Below are positions 22,668-32,512 of a stretch of DNA of 64,000 bases, piece after piece. Position numbers and translations under genes: made by a program. The notes below the pieces were generated by a model. It saw only the letters and a program-made list of their open reading frames with translations. It did not search any database and had not been told where the DNA came from. Location of the stretch: positions 62,001 to 126,000 of the forward strand of contig NZ_RJUK01000002.1 of NCBI RefSeq assembly GCF_003762925.1. Direction: 5' to 3'. Every line of letters begins with the position of its first letter. Position 1 is the stretch's first letter. Origin of the DNA: Marinimicrobium koreense. Its GTDB lineage: Bacteria > Pseudomonadota > Gammaproteobacteria > Pseudomonadales > Cellvibrionaceae.

Positions 22668-23669
22668 ATGCTTTATCGGCTACGCAACGATTTTCATCTC
22701 TCGGTCATCACCCTGATGAACGCCTGTGCGATCGTTGGCATCACACCCTTTGCCGTCTGGCGGTTTCTGCGCGGAGAGTACTGGATTGGCCTGATCGATC
22801 TGGGCATTCTCGGAGCCATTGTCGGCGCCACACTGTACGCCTGGCGCACGCACAAAACCGCCTGCACCGGGCTATTTCTCGCTTTGGTCCCCTGCACCGG
22901 TGGCGCCATCGCCATATCCCTGACCGCCGGCGAAGTGGGCCTGTTCTGGCTCTACCCGGCACTGATCTGCAGTTTCATGCTCACCCGCCCGCTGATTGCC
23001 GCGCTTTTGCCGCTTGGAGCCCTGGCACTGCTGATCCTGGAAGGCAGCGCCTTCAGCTCCAGTCAGCAGATATGGTCCTTTTCGGTCACCTTATTGGTGG
23101 TGTGCGCTTGCACCTATGTTTTTGCCCGCCGAAGCGAACATCAACGCAACCGGCTGAAGCATCTGGCACTGCTCGACCCGCTCACGGGGGTCAGCAACCG
23201 TCGTGCCCTGGATGAAGCGCTGGCCCGCGCCGTGTCCGAGCACGAGCGCCTCGGCACCGAGTACGGTCTGGTGTTGGCCGACCTGGATCACTTCAAGCGG
23301 GTAAACGATACCCACGGTCACCACACCGGAGATCGCATTTTGGTGGATTTCGTCGGCGTCCTGGCCTTCAATACCCGACGTTCGGACCAGCTGTTCCGAT
23401 TTGGTGGCGAAGAGTTTGTGATTCTGATGTCCGGGACAACACCAAATGGGCTTCAAGCGGCCGTCGAACATGTCCAGTCGGTGCTGCGCAAAACCCTCAC
23501 CAGTCCATCCGGCCCCGTAACCGCCTCGTTTGGCACGGCCATTCTGCAACGAGGAGAAAGTGTCGACCATTGGTTCGAACGCGCCGACGAGGCGTTATAC
23601 CGGGCAAAATCCCTTGGGCGGGACCGGATTGTCTCCGGTGATCGAAGCACCTCTGAAGCCTTGTCTTGA
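22668..23669 (+). CDS. Membrane diguanylate cyclase (GGDEF)
   Basis: 333 residues. Five or six hydrophobic helices occupy about residues 15-175, and a GGDEF domain fills about 180-330 (DPLTGVSNRRALDEALA at its start). The active motif is GGEEF, so cyclic-di-GMP synthesis is expected. An RRSD inhibitory I-site lies five residues before it. The N-terminal helices are not a named sensor domain that I recognise. ATG at 22668 has only a weak ribosome site. It is a stand-alone gene in the accessory segment between carA and dapB; its signal is unknown. Confidence 0.88.
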   Translation: MLYRLRNDFHLSVITLMNACAIVGITPFAVWRFLRGEYWIGLIDLGILGAIVGATLYAWRTHKTACTGLFLALVPCTGGAIAISLTAGEVGLFWLYPALICSFMLTRPLIAALLPLGALALLILEGSAFSSSQQIWSFSVTLLVVCACTYVFARRSEHQRNRLKHLALLDPLTGVSNRRALDEALARAVSEHERLGTEYGLVLADLDHFKRVNDTHGHHTGDRILVDFVGVLAFNTRRSDQLFRFGGEEFVILMSGTTPNGLQAAVEHVQSVLRKTLTSPSGPVTASFGTAILQRGESVDHWFERADEALYRAKSLGRDRIVSGDRSTSEALS

Positions 23670-23696
23670 TCCGGGCATGGTCAGCGGCACTGCAAT

Positions 23697-24935
23697 TTAC
23701 AGCAGTAGCCAGCCGACAAGCCACCCCCCTGCCAACCAGGACAGTGCAAGCACTGACAGCCCTTGCAACACCCGATCCGTCAGCGAAGCCCCGCCATGAT
23801 CGTGGTGATGGTGATGGTGATGACCTTCCTGGGCTCGTTGCCCTTTCCGCCAAAACCATAGCAGCCCAACTGTCACCGCTAAAAACATCAGATTCAGGAC
23901 CAGCTGATAGTTCACCTGGAAAAAGTGTCGCTCGGAGGGTGTTTTCAGTCCCTCAAGACTGGGCAGCAGGTCCAGCGCCACCAACGCGTAGTGCATCACC
24001 AATGCCACACTGACAATGCCCACCAGCATCAGGGCCAGAATATACAGCGCCATCTTCCAACCATAATAGGCGGCATTGATGCGTAACACGGGCAACACAA
24101 CCAGGTCGGAGAAAATAAAGGCCATTACACCGGCAAAACTCACACCCTGACTGAACAGTACCGCCGCCAGAGGTATGTTGCCCATTGAACCGATGAACGT
24201 GAAAAAGGCAGCAACCGGACCAACAACTGCCTGCGCCAATACCGCCAGGAACCCGGGATTGGCGGCGTTTTGCCCTCCCGAGCCCATAAACATCGCCTGA
24301 AAGAAGCTCTCGGGAACCATCGCGGAGATAACGCCGGCCACCGTGAAACCAATGAGCACATCCTTCCAGACCATTTGCCATTCCATCACATAGGTCTGGC
24401 CGATTTGCTGCCACCCTTCGGCGCTGCGGATTTTCTGTCGCCAATCTCCCGCGTCACCATCATGCGCCTCGGGTGGTTTCATCCTTTCGCGGGCCTGTCG
24501 CTCAAGGCGGCGCGGGCGAGTAATACGGATAAGCAACCAGGTAACGAGGATCAGCATCATCCCACCGACATACTCACCGACCACAAACTGCCAACCGAGA
24601 AAGATGGCGATGACCATGCCAAGTTCGACAACCAGGTTGGTTGAGGCCAACATGAATGCCAGGGAAGGCGCCAAGCCGGCCCCTTTGCTGAACAGAGCCC
24701 GAGTGGTTGAAAGCGCCGAAAAACTGCAGGAGCTGGACAAAAAGCCAAAAAACGTCCCTAGCGCCACACTGCGCGGGCCTTCCTTACCCATGAGTTTTTG
24801 CATGCGTTGCTGAGTAACCAGCACCTGAATCAGACTGCTGATCACATAGCCCAAGACGAAGGCCCACAGCGCCATCCAGAAAAAACCCACACTGGTTCGT
24901 GCCGCCTGATGCCACAACTCCAGGAAATGTTGCAA
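23697..24935 (-). CDS. DUF318/ArsP_1-type permease with His-rich loop
   Basis: 412 residues with about eight to ten membrane helices in two halves, matching the UPF0718 permease family, some members of which export arsenicals or divalent metals. Conserved features include GFLSSSCSFSALSTTRALFSKGAG in the first half and a Gly-rich GSGGQNAANPGFLAVLAQ region in the second. A run of His with Asp (seven His, then DHG) in a cytosolic loop near residue 380 suggests metal binding. I used the TTG at 24935 because GGAGGCGA lies just upstream; the frame extends 36 codons further without a site. The substrate is not determinable here; Zn or Cu is a guess. Confidence 0.75.
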   Translation of the reverse strand: MQHFLELWHQAARTSVGFFWMALWAFVLGYVISSLIQVLVTQQRMQKLMGKEGPRSVALGTFFGFLSSSCSFSALSTTRALFSKGAGLAPSLAFMLASTNLVVELGMVIAIFLGWQFVVGEYVGGMMLILVTWLLIRITRPRRLERQARERMKPPEAHDGDAGDWRQKIRSAEGWQQIGQTYVMEWQMVWKDVLIGFTVAGVISAMVPESFFQAMFMGSGGQNAANPGFLAVLAQAVVGPVAAFFTFIGSMGNIPLAAVLFSQGVSFAGVMAFIFSDLVVLPVLRINAAYYGWKMALYILALMLVGIVSVALVMHYALVALDLLPSLEGLKTPSERHFFQVNYQLVLNLMFLAVTVGLLWFWRKGQRAQEGHHHHHHHDHGGASLTDRVLQGLSVLALSWLAGGWLVGWLLL

Positions 24936-25078
24936 ATCGCCTCCGAACTGAATTGATACCCTTTTATCGTAGAAGTCGATACAACAGATCGCAAATTGGT
25001 TCTTGACACCATCCCATGAGCCCTCGATTATGCCCCGCCACATTCGTCTGCTTGTTCTGATTCCCGAGAGGAGCCCTC

Positions 25079-26050
25079 ATGCTCATAGCCCTGTCCGCCG
25101 TCATTATTGGCCTGATCGTTCTGGTGTGGAGCGCCGACCGGTTTGTGGACGGCGCGGTCTCCACCGCCAGCCACCTGGGAATGCCGCCCTTGTTGATCGG
25201 TATGGTGATCATCGGCTTTGGCACCTCTGCCCCGGAAATGGTGGTCTCGGCGTTGGCAGCGAGTCAGGGTAGCCCGGGGCTTGCCCTGGGTAATGCCTAC
25301 GGCTCCAACATCACCAATATCGCCCTGATTCTAGGCTTGACCGCGGTGATCAGTCCCATCGCCGTTCACTCCCAGATCCTGCGCAAAGAATTGCCCATTC
25401 TCACGCTGATTACCGCTTTCAGCGCATGGTTGGTGTGGGATCTTCACATCGGGCGGCTGGACGCCAGCCTTCTACTATTGGTATTTGCCGCCACCATGGG
25501 CTGGAGCATCTGGCAGGGTATGCGCGGCAAAGGTGACATTCTCGGCGGGGAAGTGGATGCGGAGCTGCAGAATCACCCCATGCCCCTGCCCCGCTCGTTG
25601 ATGTGGCTGCTTATTGGCCTGGTGTTGCTGGTGGCCAGCTCCCGCTTGCTGGTCTGGGGCGCGGTCGATATTGCCCAGGCACTGGGTGTGAGTGATGTCA
25701 TTATTGGTTTGACCATCGTGGCCATCGGCACATCGCTGCCCGAGCTGGCCTCATCCCTGGTGGCGGTGCGCAAGGGCGAGCACGACCTGGCGCTGGGCAA
25801 TGTGATCGGCTCGAACCTGTTCAACACCTTGGCGGTGGTGGGTATCGCCGGAGCCATTCACCCCATGGTGGTGGACCCGGAGGTGCTGAGTCGCGATGTG
25901 CTGGTCATGTCGCTCCTGACGCTGTCCCTGTTCGTGTTCGGTTATGGCTTCCGCCGTCAGGGGCGCATCAACCGGATCGAAGGCGGGCTGCTATTGCTTT
26001 GCTATGTGGGTTATACCGGCTATCTGATTCAGACCATATTCGCCAGCTGA
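25079..26050 (+). CDS. Calcium/sodium antiporter (CaCA family, YrbG type)
   Basis: 323 residues, ten predicted helices with the inverted alpha repeats that form the ion site: GFGTSAPEMVVSALAA with GNAYGSNITNIALILG in the first half, and AIGTSLPELASSLVAV with GNVIGSNLFNTLAVVG in the second. These Glu residues coordinate Ca and Na in characterised homologues. ATG at 25079 follows GAGAGGAG. A TTGACA hexamer near 25001 may be its -35 box. It converges on the MAPEG gene, overlapping it by 22 bp. Confidence 0.92.
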   Translation: MLIALSAVIIGLIVLVWSADRFVDGAVSTASHLGMPPLLIGMVIIGFGTSAPEMVVSALAASQGSPGLALGNAYGSNITNIALILGLTAVISPIAVHSQILRKELPILTLITAFSAWLVWDLHIGRLDASLLLLVFAATMGWSIWQGMRGKGDILGGEVDAELQNHPMPLPRSLMWLLIGLVLLVASSRLLVWGAVDIAQALGVSDVIIGLTIVAIGTSLPELASSLVAVRKGEHDLALGNVIGSNLFNTLAVVGIAGAIHPMVVDPEVLSRDVLVMSLLTLSLFVFGYGFRRQGRINRIEGGLLLLCYVGYTGYLIQTIFAS

Positions 26051-26454
26051 AGCACCAGCCCAACCAGCAGCACCACGTTGGCCAGCAGAGCGATCAGGTA
26101 AAAGTAACTGCGCGGGCTGGGATTGCGCTCGGTCGCCAGCCCGTAGTAGAGCACCATGTGGGCAATCCGCGCCAGGGCGAACACCCACACCGTCACGGCC
26201 ACCCAGGTTGAGCTCATGCCGACAAACAGGGCCAGAAATACCGTGCCGAAAAACAGGGGCAGGTTTTCCAGGGAGTTCATGAAGGTACGGTGTGCACGGA
26301 ACACAAAGGACTGATGCGAGAGCGACTCATCGATTTTCCCCGGCACCGCGCCGGGCTGTCGTGCCTTGCTGTAGCTCGCCACCAACATCTGCACCAGCAG
26401 TGTGATCAACACCACCGCAAGTCCCGCATACGCCAACTGGTAATCTTCACCCAT
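26029..26454 (-). CDS. MAPEG family membrane protein
   Basis: 141 residues with four helices. The segment FVFRAHRTFMNSLENLPLFFGTVFLA, with the RAHRTFMNSLEN signature, is typical of bacterial MAPEG proteins (relatives of microsomal glutathione transferase and FLAP). The C-terminal part has ARIAHMVLYYGLATERNPSPRSYFYLI. An integral membrane eicosanoid/glutathione-type enzyme fold is known for the family, but the bacterial substrate is unknown. Its 3' end overlaps the antiporter's 3' end on the opposite strand. Confidence 0.88.
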   Translation of the reverse strand: MGEDYQLAYAGLAVVLITLLVQMLVASYSKARQPGAVPGKIDESLSHQSFVFRAHRTFMNSLENLPLFFGTVFLALFVGMSSTWVAVTVWVFALARIAHMVLYYGLATERNPSPRSYFYLIALLANVVLLVGLVLQLANMV

Positions 26455-26508
26455 TACGCTATCCTCTGGTTAGTTTGATGGTGAGCGCAACACAATAAGG
26501 TAACATTC

Positions 26509-27087
26509 ATGGAAGCTCTGATTCTCGGTTTACTGTTGTTCCTCGGTACCCACTCCATCGGCCTGGTGGCCCGCCCCTGGCGCAATCACATGGTCAACCG
26601 GCTGGGGGAAACGCCCTGGAAGCTGCTGTATACGGTGGTCTCCCTGGTGGGGTTCATTCTGATCATCTGGGGCTATGGACAGGCGCGTGCCGAACCCATG
26701 TGGCTCTGGCAGTCGCCGGTCTGGACCCGTCATCTGGCGGCGCTGCTGACCTTGCCGGCGTTTATCCTGCTGGTGGCCGCTTACGTCCCGGGCAACCGGC
26801 TCAAGGCACGCGTGGGCCACCCCATGGTGCTCGGCGTCAAGTTCTGGGCCATCGCCCACCTGATCAGCAACGGCACCCTGGCCGATCTGCTGTTGTTTGG
26901 CGGTTTTCTGGGGTGGGCGGTAGTTGCCTTTATTGTCCTGCGTCGCCGGGATCGAGCGGACGGCAAGGTTCCCGTCGTTGGTGGTTTCTCCCGGGACGTC
27001 ATCACCTGGGTGGTGGGGCTGGTAGCCTGGGCTGCGTTCGCCCTCTATCTACACGGCATTCTGATCGGTGTACGCCCCTTCGGCTGA
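26509..27087 (+). CDS. NnrU family membrane protein
   Basis: 192 residues, five or six helices, starting MEALILGLLLFLGTHSIGLVARPWRN, the NnrU hallmark (GTHS and the following charged loop). The middle contains HPMVLGVKFWAIAHLISNGTLADLLLFGGFLGWAV, conserved in the family. NnrU proteins were first linked to nitrite/nitric oxide metabolism, and isomerase relatives exist (15-cis-zeta-carotene isomerase), but no nir or nor genes are nearby. ATG at 26509 follows AATAAGGTAAC. Confidence 0.88.
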   Translation: MEALILGLLLFLGTHSIGLVARPWRNHMVNRLGETPWKLLYTVVSLVGFILIIWGYGQARAEPMWLWQSPVWTRHLAALLTLPAFILLVAAYVPGNRLKARVGHPMVLGVKFWAIAHLISNGTLADLLLFGGFLGWAVVAFIVLRRRDRADGKVPVVGGFSRDVITWVVGLVAWAAFALYLHGILIGVRPFG

Positions 27088-27119
27088 TCTTAGAACACGG
27101 CCGGAAACCCGACTGTCAG

Positions 27120-27917
27120 TTATTCGGGTGGCCCGGGCAGTTGCTCCACCTGCACGCTCATGCGAGTGGGGTACAGGGCGGGGCCGAACTGACTGAATAT
27201 CGCAACATCCGCCGCATCCCGACCATAGGCCACCGTGACCCGACCACCCCGAGGCTCGCTCTGGGTCGGGTCAAAGGTGTACCAACGCCCGCCCACGTAG
27301 GCCTCGAACCAGGCGTGGAAGTCCATAGGCTCGAGTTTATGCAGGTAACCCACCACCATGCGCGCCGGAATGCACAGGCCACGACACAGGGCGATGCCCA
27401 GGTGCGCGAAGTCCCGACACACCCCCTCGCTCATCTGGTTGAAGTCCGCGGCGGAGAGCTGAAAGTGCGGCGCGGCCTCGTTATAAATGAACTGGTCGCG
27501 AATCCACTGCTCGATACGTGCCACCTGGTCATAACCGGGAATCGCATCGCCGACGATCTCCCGCCCCATCTGGATAAACTGATCGGACTCGCAGTAGCGA
27601 CTGGGCAACAAATAAGTCAGCACTTCATTGGGCAGATTCTGCACTTCCACGAAAGGGGCGCCGGGTGCGACATCAATCGTATCATCAGCCAACACGTCGG
27701 CTGAGGTGCGGATGACGAACTTACCGGGCGGCGAGATCAGTCGCTGACAGAGGTTGCCGTAGGGGTCGGTATACTCTTCCACTGGCACACTGGGGATCAG
27801 CGTGTAGGACTCACGGGCGACCCACTGGCGTCGGCCGCTGCGCGGCCGCAGCATCAGGATAAACGGGGCGGGCTCACTTTCATCGAACTGGATTTCACAA
27901 CCGGCTCGCAGCCACAT
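27120..27917 (-). CDS. Transglutaminase-like cysteine protease family protein
   Basis: 265 residues without a signal peptide. The N-terminal beta region (about 1-125) is typical of bacterial transglutaminase-like proteins, and the core (about 150-240) has the catalytic Cys in [16 protein letters not shown], His in [12 protein letters not shown] and Asp in WYTFDPTQ, a complete triad. Proteins of this type are often next to alpha-E/circularly-permuted ATP-grasp genes; none is visible here. The neighbouring EEP hydrolase lies 53 bp upstream on the same strand. Substrate unknown. Confidence 0.87.
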   Translation of the reverse strand: MWLRAGCEIQFDESEPAPFILMLRPRSGRRQWVARESYTLIPSVPVEEYTDPYGNLCQRLISPPGKFVIRTSADVLADDTIDVAPGAPFVEVQNLPNEVLTYLLPSRYCESDQFIQMGREIVGDAIPGYDQVARIEQWIRDQFIYNEAAPHFQLSAADFNQMSEGVCRDFAHLGIALCRGLCIPARMVVGYLHKLEPMDFHAWFEAYVGGRWYTFDPTQSEPRGGRVTVAYGRDAADVAIFSQFGPALYPTRMSVQVEQLPGPPE

Positions 27918-27969
27918 GGGGAAACTCCCTGGTTTGAGGGTTTGGGGTCAACGTGCGGACATTGCACCC

Positions 27970-28752
27970 TCAGGGTGTCGTCCGGTAGTGACCATCCTCC
28001 CACTCTAACTCAATTTCCGCCAGTAGTGGCTTATGATCCGACAATCCGGACCAGGGTTTGCGGGGTAACACCACCGGCGCATGCCCTCGCGCGGAGCGCA
28101 CATAGATTCGGTCCAGGCGCAGCATCGGCCAGGCGGCCGGGAAGGAGCGGGCCGGCCGGCCGTACTCATGGGTGAACACCTCGCGCAGCCCGGCCTGCTC
28201 GGCCAGCAGGCGCTGCGCGCGGCCGCGCCAATCGTTGAAGTCTCCCGCGACCACTACTGGCTCATCTTCCGGTATGCGGTTGACCAGTTCACACAGCCGG
28301 CGCAACTGACGCTGGCGATGGTGCTCGCGAAGGTTCAGGTGCACACAGATAGCATGCAGTGGCCTGGGCTCGGAAACCAGATCCAGCGTGCAGTGCAGAA
28401 TGCCGCGCTGCTCGAACCGGTTCAGGGAAATATCGTGGTTATCCCACTGGGTTATGGGGTATTTGCTGAGCAGCGCATTGCCGTGGTGCCCCTTGGGGTA
28501 CACGGCATTGCGACCGTAGGCGAAGTCCTGCCAGATGGTATCGGCCAGAAATTCGTACTGCGCCGCATCGGGCCAGCGGTGCCCCAGGCGGCGCGACCAG
28601 CCTTCATGGGCCCCGAGGACTTCCTGCAGAAAAACGATATCCGCCCCCACCGAGCGCACGGCCTCGCGCAGTTCCGGCAGAATAAACCGCCGATTGAACA
28701 GGCTGAAACCCTTGTGGGTATTCACCGTCAGAATGCGCAGGGTGCAACTCAT
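27970..28752 (-). CDS. Endonuclease/exonuclease/phosphatase (EEP) family hydrolase
   Basis: 260 residues of the DNase I-like fold. The metal-binding Glu is in IVFLQEVLG, the central VVVAGDFNDWRGRA supplies the Asp/Asn pair, and the C-terminal SDHKPLLAEIEL supplies the catalytic His. RLDRIYVRSARG is also typical. No signal peptide is visible, so it is probably cytosolic. Members cleave nucleic acids, phosphoinositides or sphingolipids; the sequence alone does not choose among these. It follows dapB by 36 bp on the same strand and may share its transcript. Confidence 0.87.
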   Translation of the reverse strand: MSCTLRILTVNTHKGFSLFNRRFILPELREAVRSVGADIVFLQEVLGAHEGWSRRLGHRWPDAAQYEFLADTIWQDFAYGRNAVYPKGHHGNALLSKYPITQWDNHDISLNRFEQRGILHCTLDLVSEPRPLHAICVHLNLREHHRQRQLRRLCELVNRIPEDEPVVVAGDFNDWRGRAQRLLAEQAGLREVFTHEYGRPARSFPAAWPMLRLDRIYVRSARGHAPVVLPRKPWSGLSDHKPLLAEIELEWEDGHYRTTP

Positions 28753-28788
28753 TGATGGGCCTCGCGCGCCGCGTCCATGACCGTAAGC

Positions 28789-29622
<834 letters not shown>

Positions 29623-29640
29623 TCATCACGTCCGGGTCGC

Positions 29641-29738
29641 TTCGGGGTAAAGCCTTCCAGGACACGCTGCAAGTACATCCCTGTACGCTCGGAAGCGCTA
29701 GTCCCGCGGCTTACGGTCCTGGAAGGCTTTACCCCGAA
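29641..29738. repeat. Long inverted repeat between dapB and ribA
   Basis: Perfect 22-bp arms (29641-29662 and 29717-29738, beginning TTCGGGGTAAAGCC) are separated by 54 bp. The spacer contains AGTACATCCCTGTACG, itself palindromic and resembling CACATCCCTGTGCG at about 7770. It is not related in sequence to the REP-like family. It could fold into a long cruciform or hairpin. The type of element is unknown to me. Confidence 0.8.
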
Positions 29739-29769
29739 CCGCCCCTCCGCACTCTGCAATAACTTGGTC

Positions 29770-30414
29770 TTATACGTCAGACTCATTCTCATCAGGCGGC
29801 TCTTGTGAGGTCCAGCTATCGTCGCCCTCTTCGAACAGGTGGCCGAGCTTGCCTCGCTTGGTTTCCAGGTAGCGGGCGTTGTGGGGGTTGCGCCCGGTCT
29901 GGTGGGAAATGCGTTCCGCCACGGTGATGCCCATTTCCCGCAGGGCTTTGACCTTGCGCGGGTTGTTGGTCATCAGTTTGAGTGACTTGATGTTCAGGTG
30001 CTCCAGCATGGGTTTGAGGATACTGTAGTCGCGCATGTCGGCGCCAAAACCCAGGCGTTCGTTGGCTTCCACGGTATCGGCGCCGCAGTCCTGCAGGTGG
30101 TAGGCGCGGATTTTGTTGAGTAGGCCGATGCCGCGGCCTTCCTGGCGCAGGTAGAAAATCACTCCGCGCCCTTCCAGGGCGATTTTGTGCATGGCGGCCT
30201 GCAGTTGGGGGCCACAGTCACAACGCATGCTGAACAGCGCATCGCCGGTCAGGCACTCGGAGTGCACCCGGGCGAGTACCGGTTCGCCGTTACTGACATC
30301 GCCCATGGTGAGCACCAGGTGCTCCTTGTCCGCCCCGTCGTCGGAGAAGCCGTGCATGGTGAACATGCCCCAGGGGGTCGGCAGTTTGGAAGATTCTACG
30401 AAGCGTATGGTCAC
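29770..30414 (-). CDS. ribA: GTP cyclohydrolase II
   Basis: First committed step of riboflavin synthesis from GTP. 214 residues. The zinc site [20 protein letters not shown] has all three Cys, followed by [16 protein letters not shown] and [12 protein letters not shown], all needed for catalysis. The start is GTG at 30414 with AGAGGC upstream. A second, zinc-less GTP cyclohydrolase-like domain is fused to RibB at 33-34 kb, so this gene probably supplies the activity. Confidence 0.95.
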   Translation of the reverse strand: MTIRFVESSKLPTPWGMFTMHGFSDDGADKEHLVLTMGDVSNGEPVLARVHSECLTGDALFSMRCDCGPQLQAAMHKIALEGRGVIFYLRQEGRGIGLLNKIRAYHLQDCGADTVEANERLGFGADMRDYSILKPMLEHLNIKSLKLMTNNPRKVKALREMGITVAERISHQTGRNPHNARYLETKRGKLGHLFEEGDDSWTSQEPPDENESDV

Positions 30415-30453
30415 GCAATTGCCTCTTGAGCGGGTGGGCTGACGCCCGCCATT

Positions 30454-30939
30454 CTATATAAAGTAAGCCACGGTCTGCAGGATGATCCAGGCATACACCG
30501 CCGCGAGCACATCATCGATCATGATGCCAAAGCCGCCGTGCACCCGGCGATCCAGCCAGTTGATGGGCCAGGGTTTGATCACATCAAAGATCCGGAACAG
30601 GACGAAGCCGAGCAGCATCCACAACCAGCCGGCCGGCGCCAGAAACATGGTGAGCCAGTAGCCGACCATTTCATCCCAGACGATACCACCGTGGTCGTGC
30701 ACCCCCAGCGCCTTGGAGCTGCGGTCGCACCAATAAACGCCCAGGGCGAAGGTCACGATCAGCCACAGAGAATAGATGGGTACGGACAGGTCCTGAATCA
30801 ACCAGAAGATGGGAATGGCCGCCACCGTGCCAAAGGTACCGGAGGCCGGACGCAGCAGGCCGCTGCCAAAACCAAAGGCAAACAGGTGGTCCGGGTTGCG
30901 CAGGACGGTGGCGACGCTGGGGTATTCAGGCTTGGACAT
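30454..30939 (-). CDS. pgpA: Phosphatidylglycerophosphatase A
   Basis: 161 residues, a membrane enzyme that dephosphorylates phosphatidylglycerol phosphate. Family motifs are FGFGSGLLRPASGTFGT near the N-terminus, HDHGGIVWDEMVGYWLTM and the C-terminal FDVIKPWPINWLDRRVHGGFGIMIDDVLAAVYA. Its ATG overlaps the thiL stop by one base (TGATG), so it is translationally coupled to thiL, the usual thiL-pgpA pair. Confidence 0.95.
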   Translation of the reverse strand: MSKPEYPSVATVLRNPDHLFAFGFGSGLLRPASGTFGTVAAIPIFWLIQDLSVPIYSLWLIVTFALGVYWCDRSSKALGVHDHGGIVWDEMVGYWLTMFLAPAGWLWMLLGFVLFRIFDVIKPWPINWLDRRVHGGFGIMIDDVLAAVYAWIILQTVAYFI

Positions 30940-31907
30940 CAGAAATGGGTATAGCCGCTTTGTTGTGAATCGTAGGGTTCGCCGTGCAGCGTGCAGTGTA
31001 CGCCGCTACCGGTTCCAAGGCGACCCACTACGGTGGCCTGCAGGGCACCGGTGCCGATCAGGGCGCCCAGTTCGGGCATCCGGCTCTCCGGTACCGTGAA
31101 GCACAGCTCGTAATCATCGCCGCCGGTCAGGGCCCACTGGCGAGCCTGATCCTGGCTGGTGGCATTTTGCAGCGCCGGTGACAGGGGCAGCTCTTCGATG
31201 AAGAGTTCGGCGCTCAGGTCGCTGGCCGCGCAGATATGCCCCAGATCGGCCAGCAGGCCATCGGAGATATCCAGCGCGGCACTGGCGATACCCGCGAGTT
31301 GCGCGGCGGCTTCCAGCCGGGGCGTGGGTCGCCAATAGCGCTCCTGCAAGTAGGCGCTGACATCCTCACTGACCGCCTTTTCCAGACGCCCTTGCAGGCT
31401 CGCCAGGCCCGCGGCAGAGTCTCCCAGCGTGTGGGTGACCAGCACATAATCCCCGGCACTGGCGCCGTCCCGACGCAGGGCCAGCCCCGGCGCTACCGAG
31501 CCCATCACCTGAACGGTAATGGTCAGCGGCCCCTTGGTGGTATCGCCGCCGACCAGAGAAATACCATAAGCCTCGGCCACTTCGAACAGGCCGCGGCTGA
31601 AATCCCGCAGCCAGTCATCGGAGGCCTCGGGGAGGGTCAGCGCCAGGGTAAACCAGAGCGGTGTCGCCCCCATGGCCGCCAGGTCGCTGAGGTTGACCCG
31701 CAGGGCCCGCTGGGCGATTTCCTCCGCGGGCGCATCGTCCGGAAAGTGAACGCCGCTGACCAGGGTATCGACCGAGACCGCCAGCGCTTCTCCCGCCGGG
31801 GGTTGCAGCAAGGCGGCATCGTCGCCCACGCCCAACAGCACCGACGCCGGGGTGGACTCGGCGCTGTGTTGTTGGAAGTAGTGGCGGATCAGTTCGAATT
31901 CACCCAT
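30939..31907 (-). CDS. thiL: Thiamine-monophosphate kinase
   Basis: Phosphorylates thiamine monophosphate to thiamine diphosphate. 322 residues. N-terminal GEFELIRHYF, the Mg/ATP site LLGVGDDAALL, VDTLVSGVHF, VGGDTTKGPLTITVQVMG and ALDISDGLLADLGHIC mark the family (PurM-like fold). It lies after nusB, separated by a REP-like pair, and before pgpA with a one-base overlap. Confidence 0.95.
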   Translation of the reverse strand: MGEFELIRHYFQQHSAESTPASVLLGVGDDAALLQPPAGEALAVSVDTLVSGVHFPDDAPAEEIAQRALRVNLSDLAAMGATPLWFTLALTLPEASDDWLRDFSRGLFEVAEAYGISLVGGDTTKGPLTITVQVMGSVAPGLALRRDGASAGDYVLVTHTLGDSAAGLASLQGRLEKAVSEDVSAYLQERYWRPTPRLEAAAQLAGIASAALDISDGLLADLGHICAASDLSAELFIEELPLSPALQNATSQDQARQWALTGGDDYELCFTVPESRMPELGALIGTGALQATVVGRLGTGSGVHCTLHGEPYDSQQSGYTHF

Positions 31908-31942
31908 GGTTTATTCAATGTGGGGTTGGTGGCGTGGGTTTT

Positions 31943-32049
31943 GGTGGATGACGGGGCTTCGCCCCTACGAAGCGTCGGACCAATCCACCCTACCTGAACG
32001 AACGTGTCCAATCCGTAGGGTGGATAAGCCCGATAGGGCGTCATCCACC
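31943..32049. repeat. REP-like palindromes, copies 3 and 4 (inverted pair)
   Basis: Copy 3 (31943-31993) reads GGTGGATGACGGGGCTTCGC then a short insert and ATCCACCCTAC. Copy 4 (32015-32049) is in the opposite orientation, GTAGGGTGGATAAGCCCG to GTCATCCACC. The pair fills most of the nusB-thiL gap and is the GGTGG/CCACC subtype. Confidence 0.8.
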
Positions 32050-32063
32050 GATTCCCACCGCAA

Positions 32064-32510
32064 TCAGGCGCGTTTTTCGATGGCCCGGATATCGTTGGCG
32101 GCCTTGTCGAGCACGCCGTTGATGAACTTGTGGCTCTCTGCCGCGCCGAACTTTTTCGCCAGGGATACCGCTTCGTTGATGACCACTTTATAGGGCACAT
32201 CAATCCGGTATTTGAACTCGTAGCAGGCCAGGCGCAGCAGGGCCTGGGTGACCGGGTCCAGCTCGTCGGAGCTGCGCTCCTGCAGGTGCGGCGTAAATAC
32301 CGCTTCCACTTCGCCCAGAAACTGCGGCACACCGTGCAGCAGCTCGTGGAAGTAGTCGACATCGACGTTGGTCATGTCGTTGTCAGTGCGAAACTCCGCC
32401 TCGATGGCATTGAGGTTCGCGCCGGCCATCTGCCACTGATACAGACCCTGCATGGCGTAGTGGCGCGCTTTGCGGCGAGCGGCCGGTGTGGGGGCTTTGC
32501 TATCGGCCAT
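32064..32510 (-). CDS. nusB: Transcription antitermination factor NusB
   Basis: 148 residues, all-helical RNA-binding partner of NusE/S10 at boxA in rRNA antitermination. N-terminal [57 protein letters not shown] and the C-terminal [10 protein letters not shown] are characteristic. It starts two bases after the ribH stop, the classical ribH-nusB pairing. Confidence 0.96.
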   Translation of the reverse strand: MADSKAPTPAARRKARHYAMQGLYQWQMAGANLNAIEAEFRTDNDMTNVDVDYFHELLHGVPQFLGEVEAVFTPHLQERSSDELDPVTQALLRLACYEFKYRIDVPYKVVINEAVSLAKKFGAAESHKFINGVLDKAANDIRAIEKRA

Positions 32511-32512
32511 GA

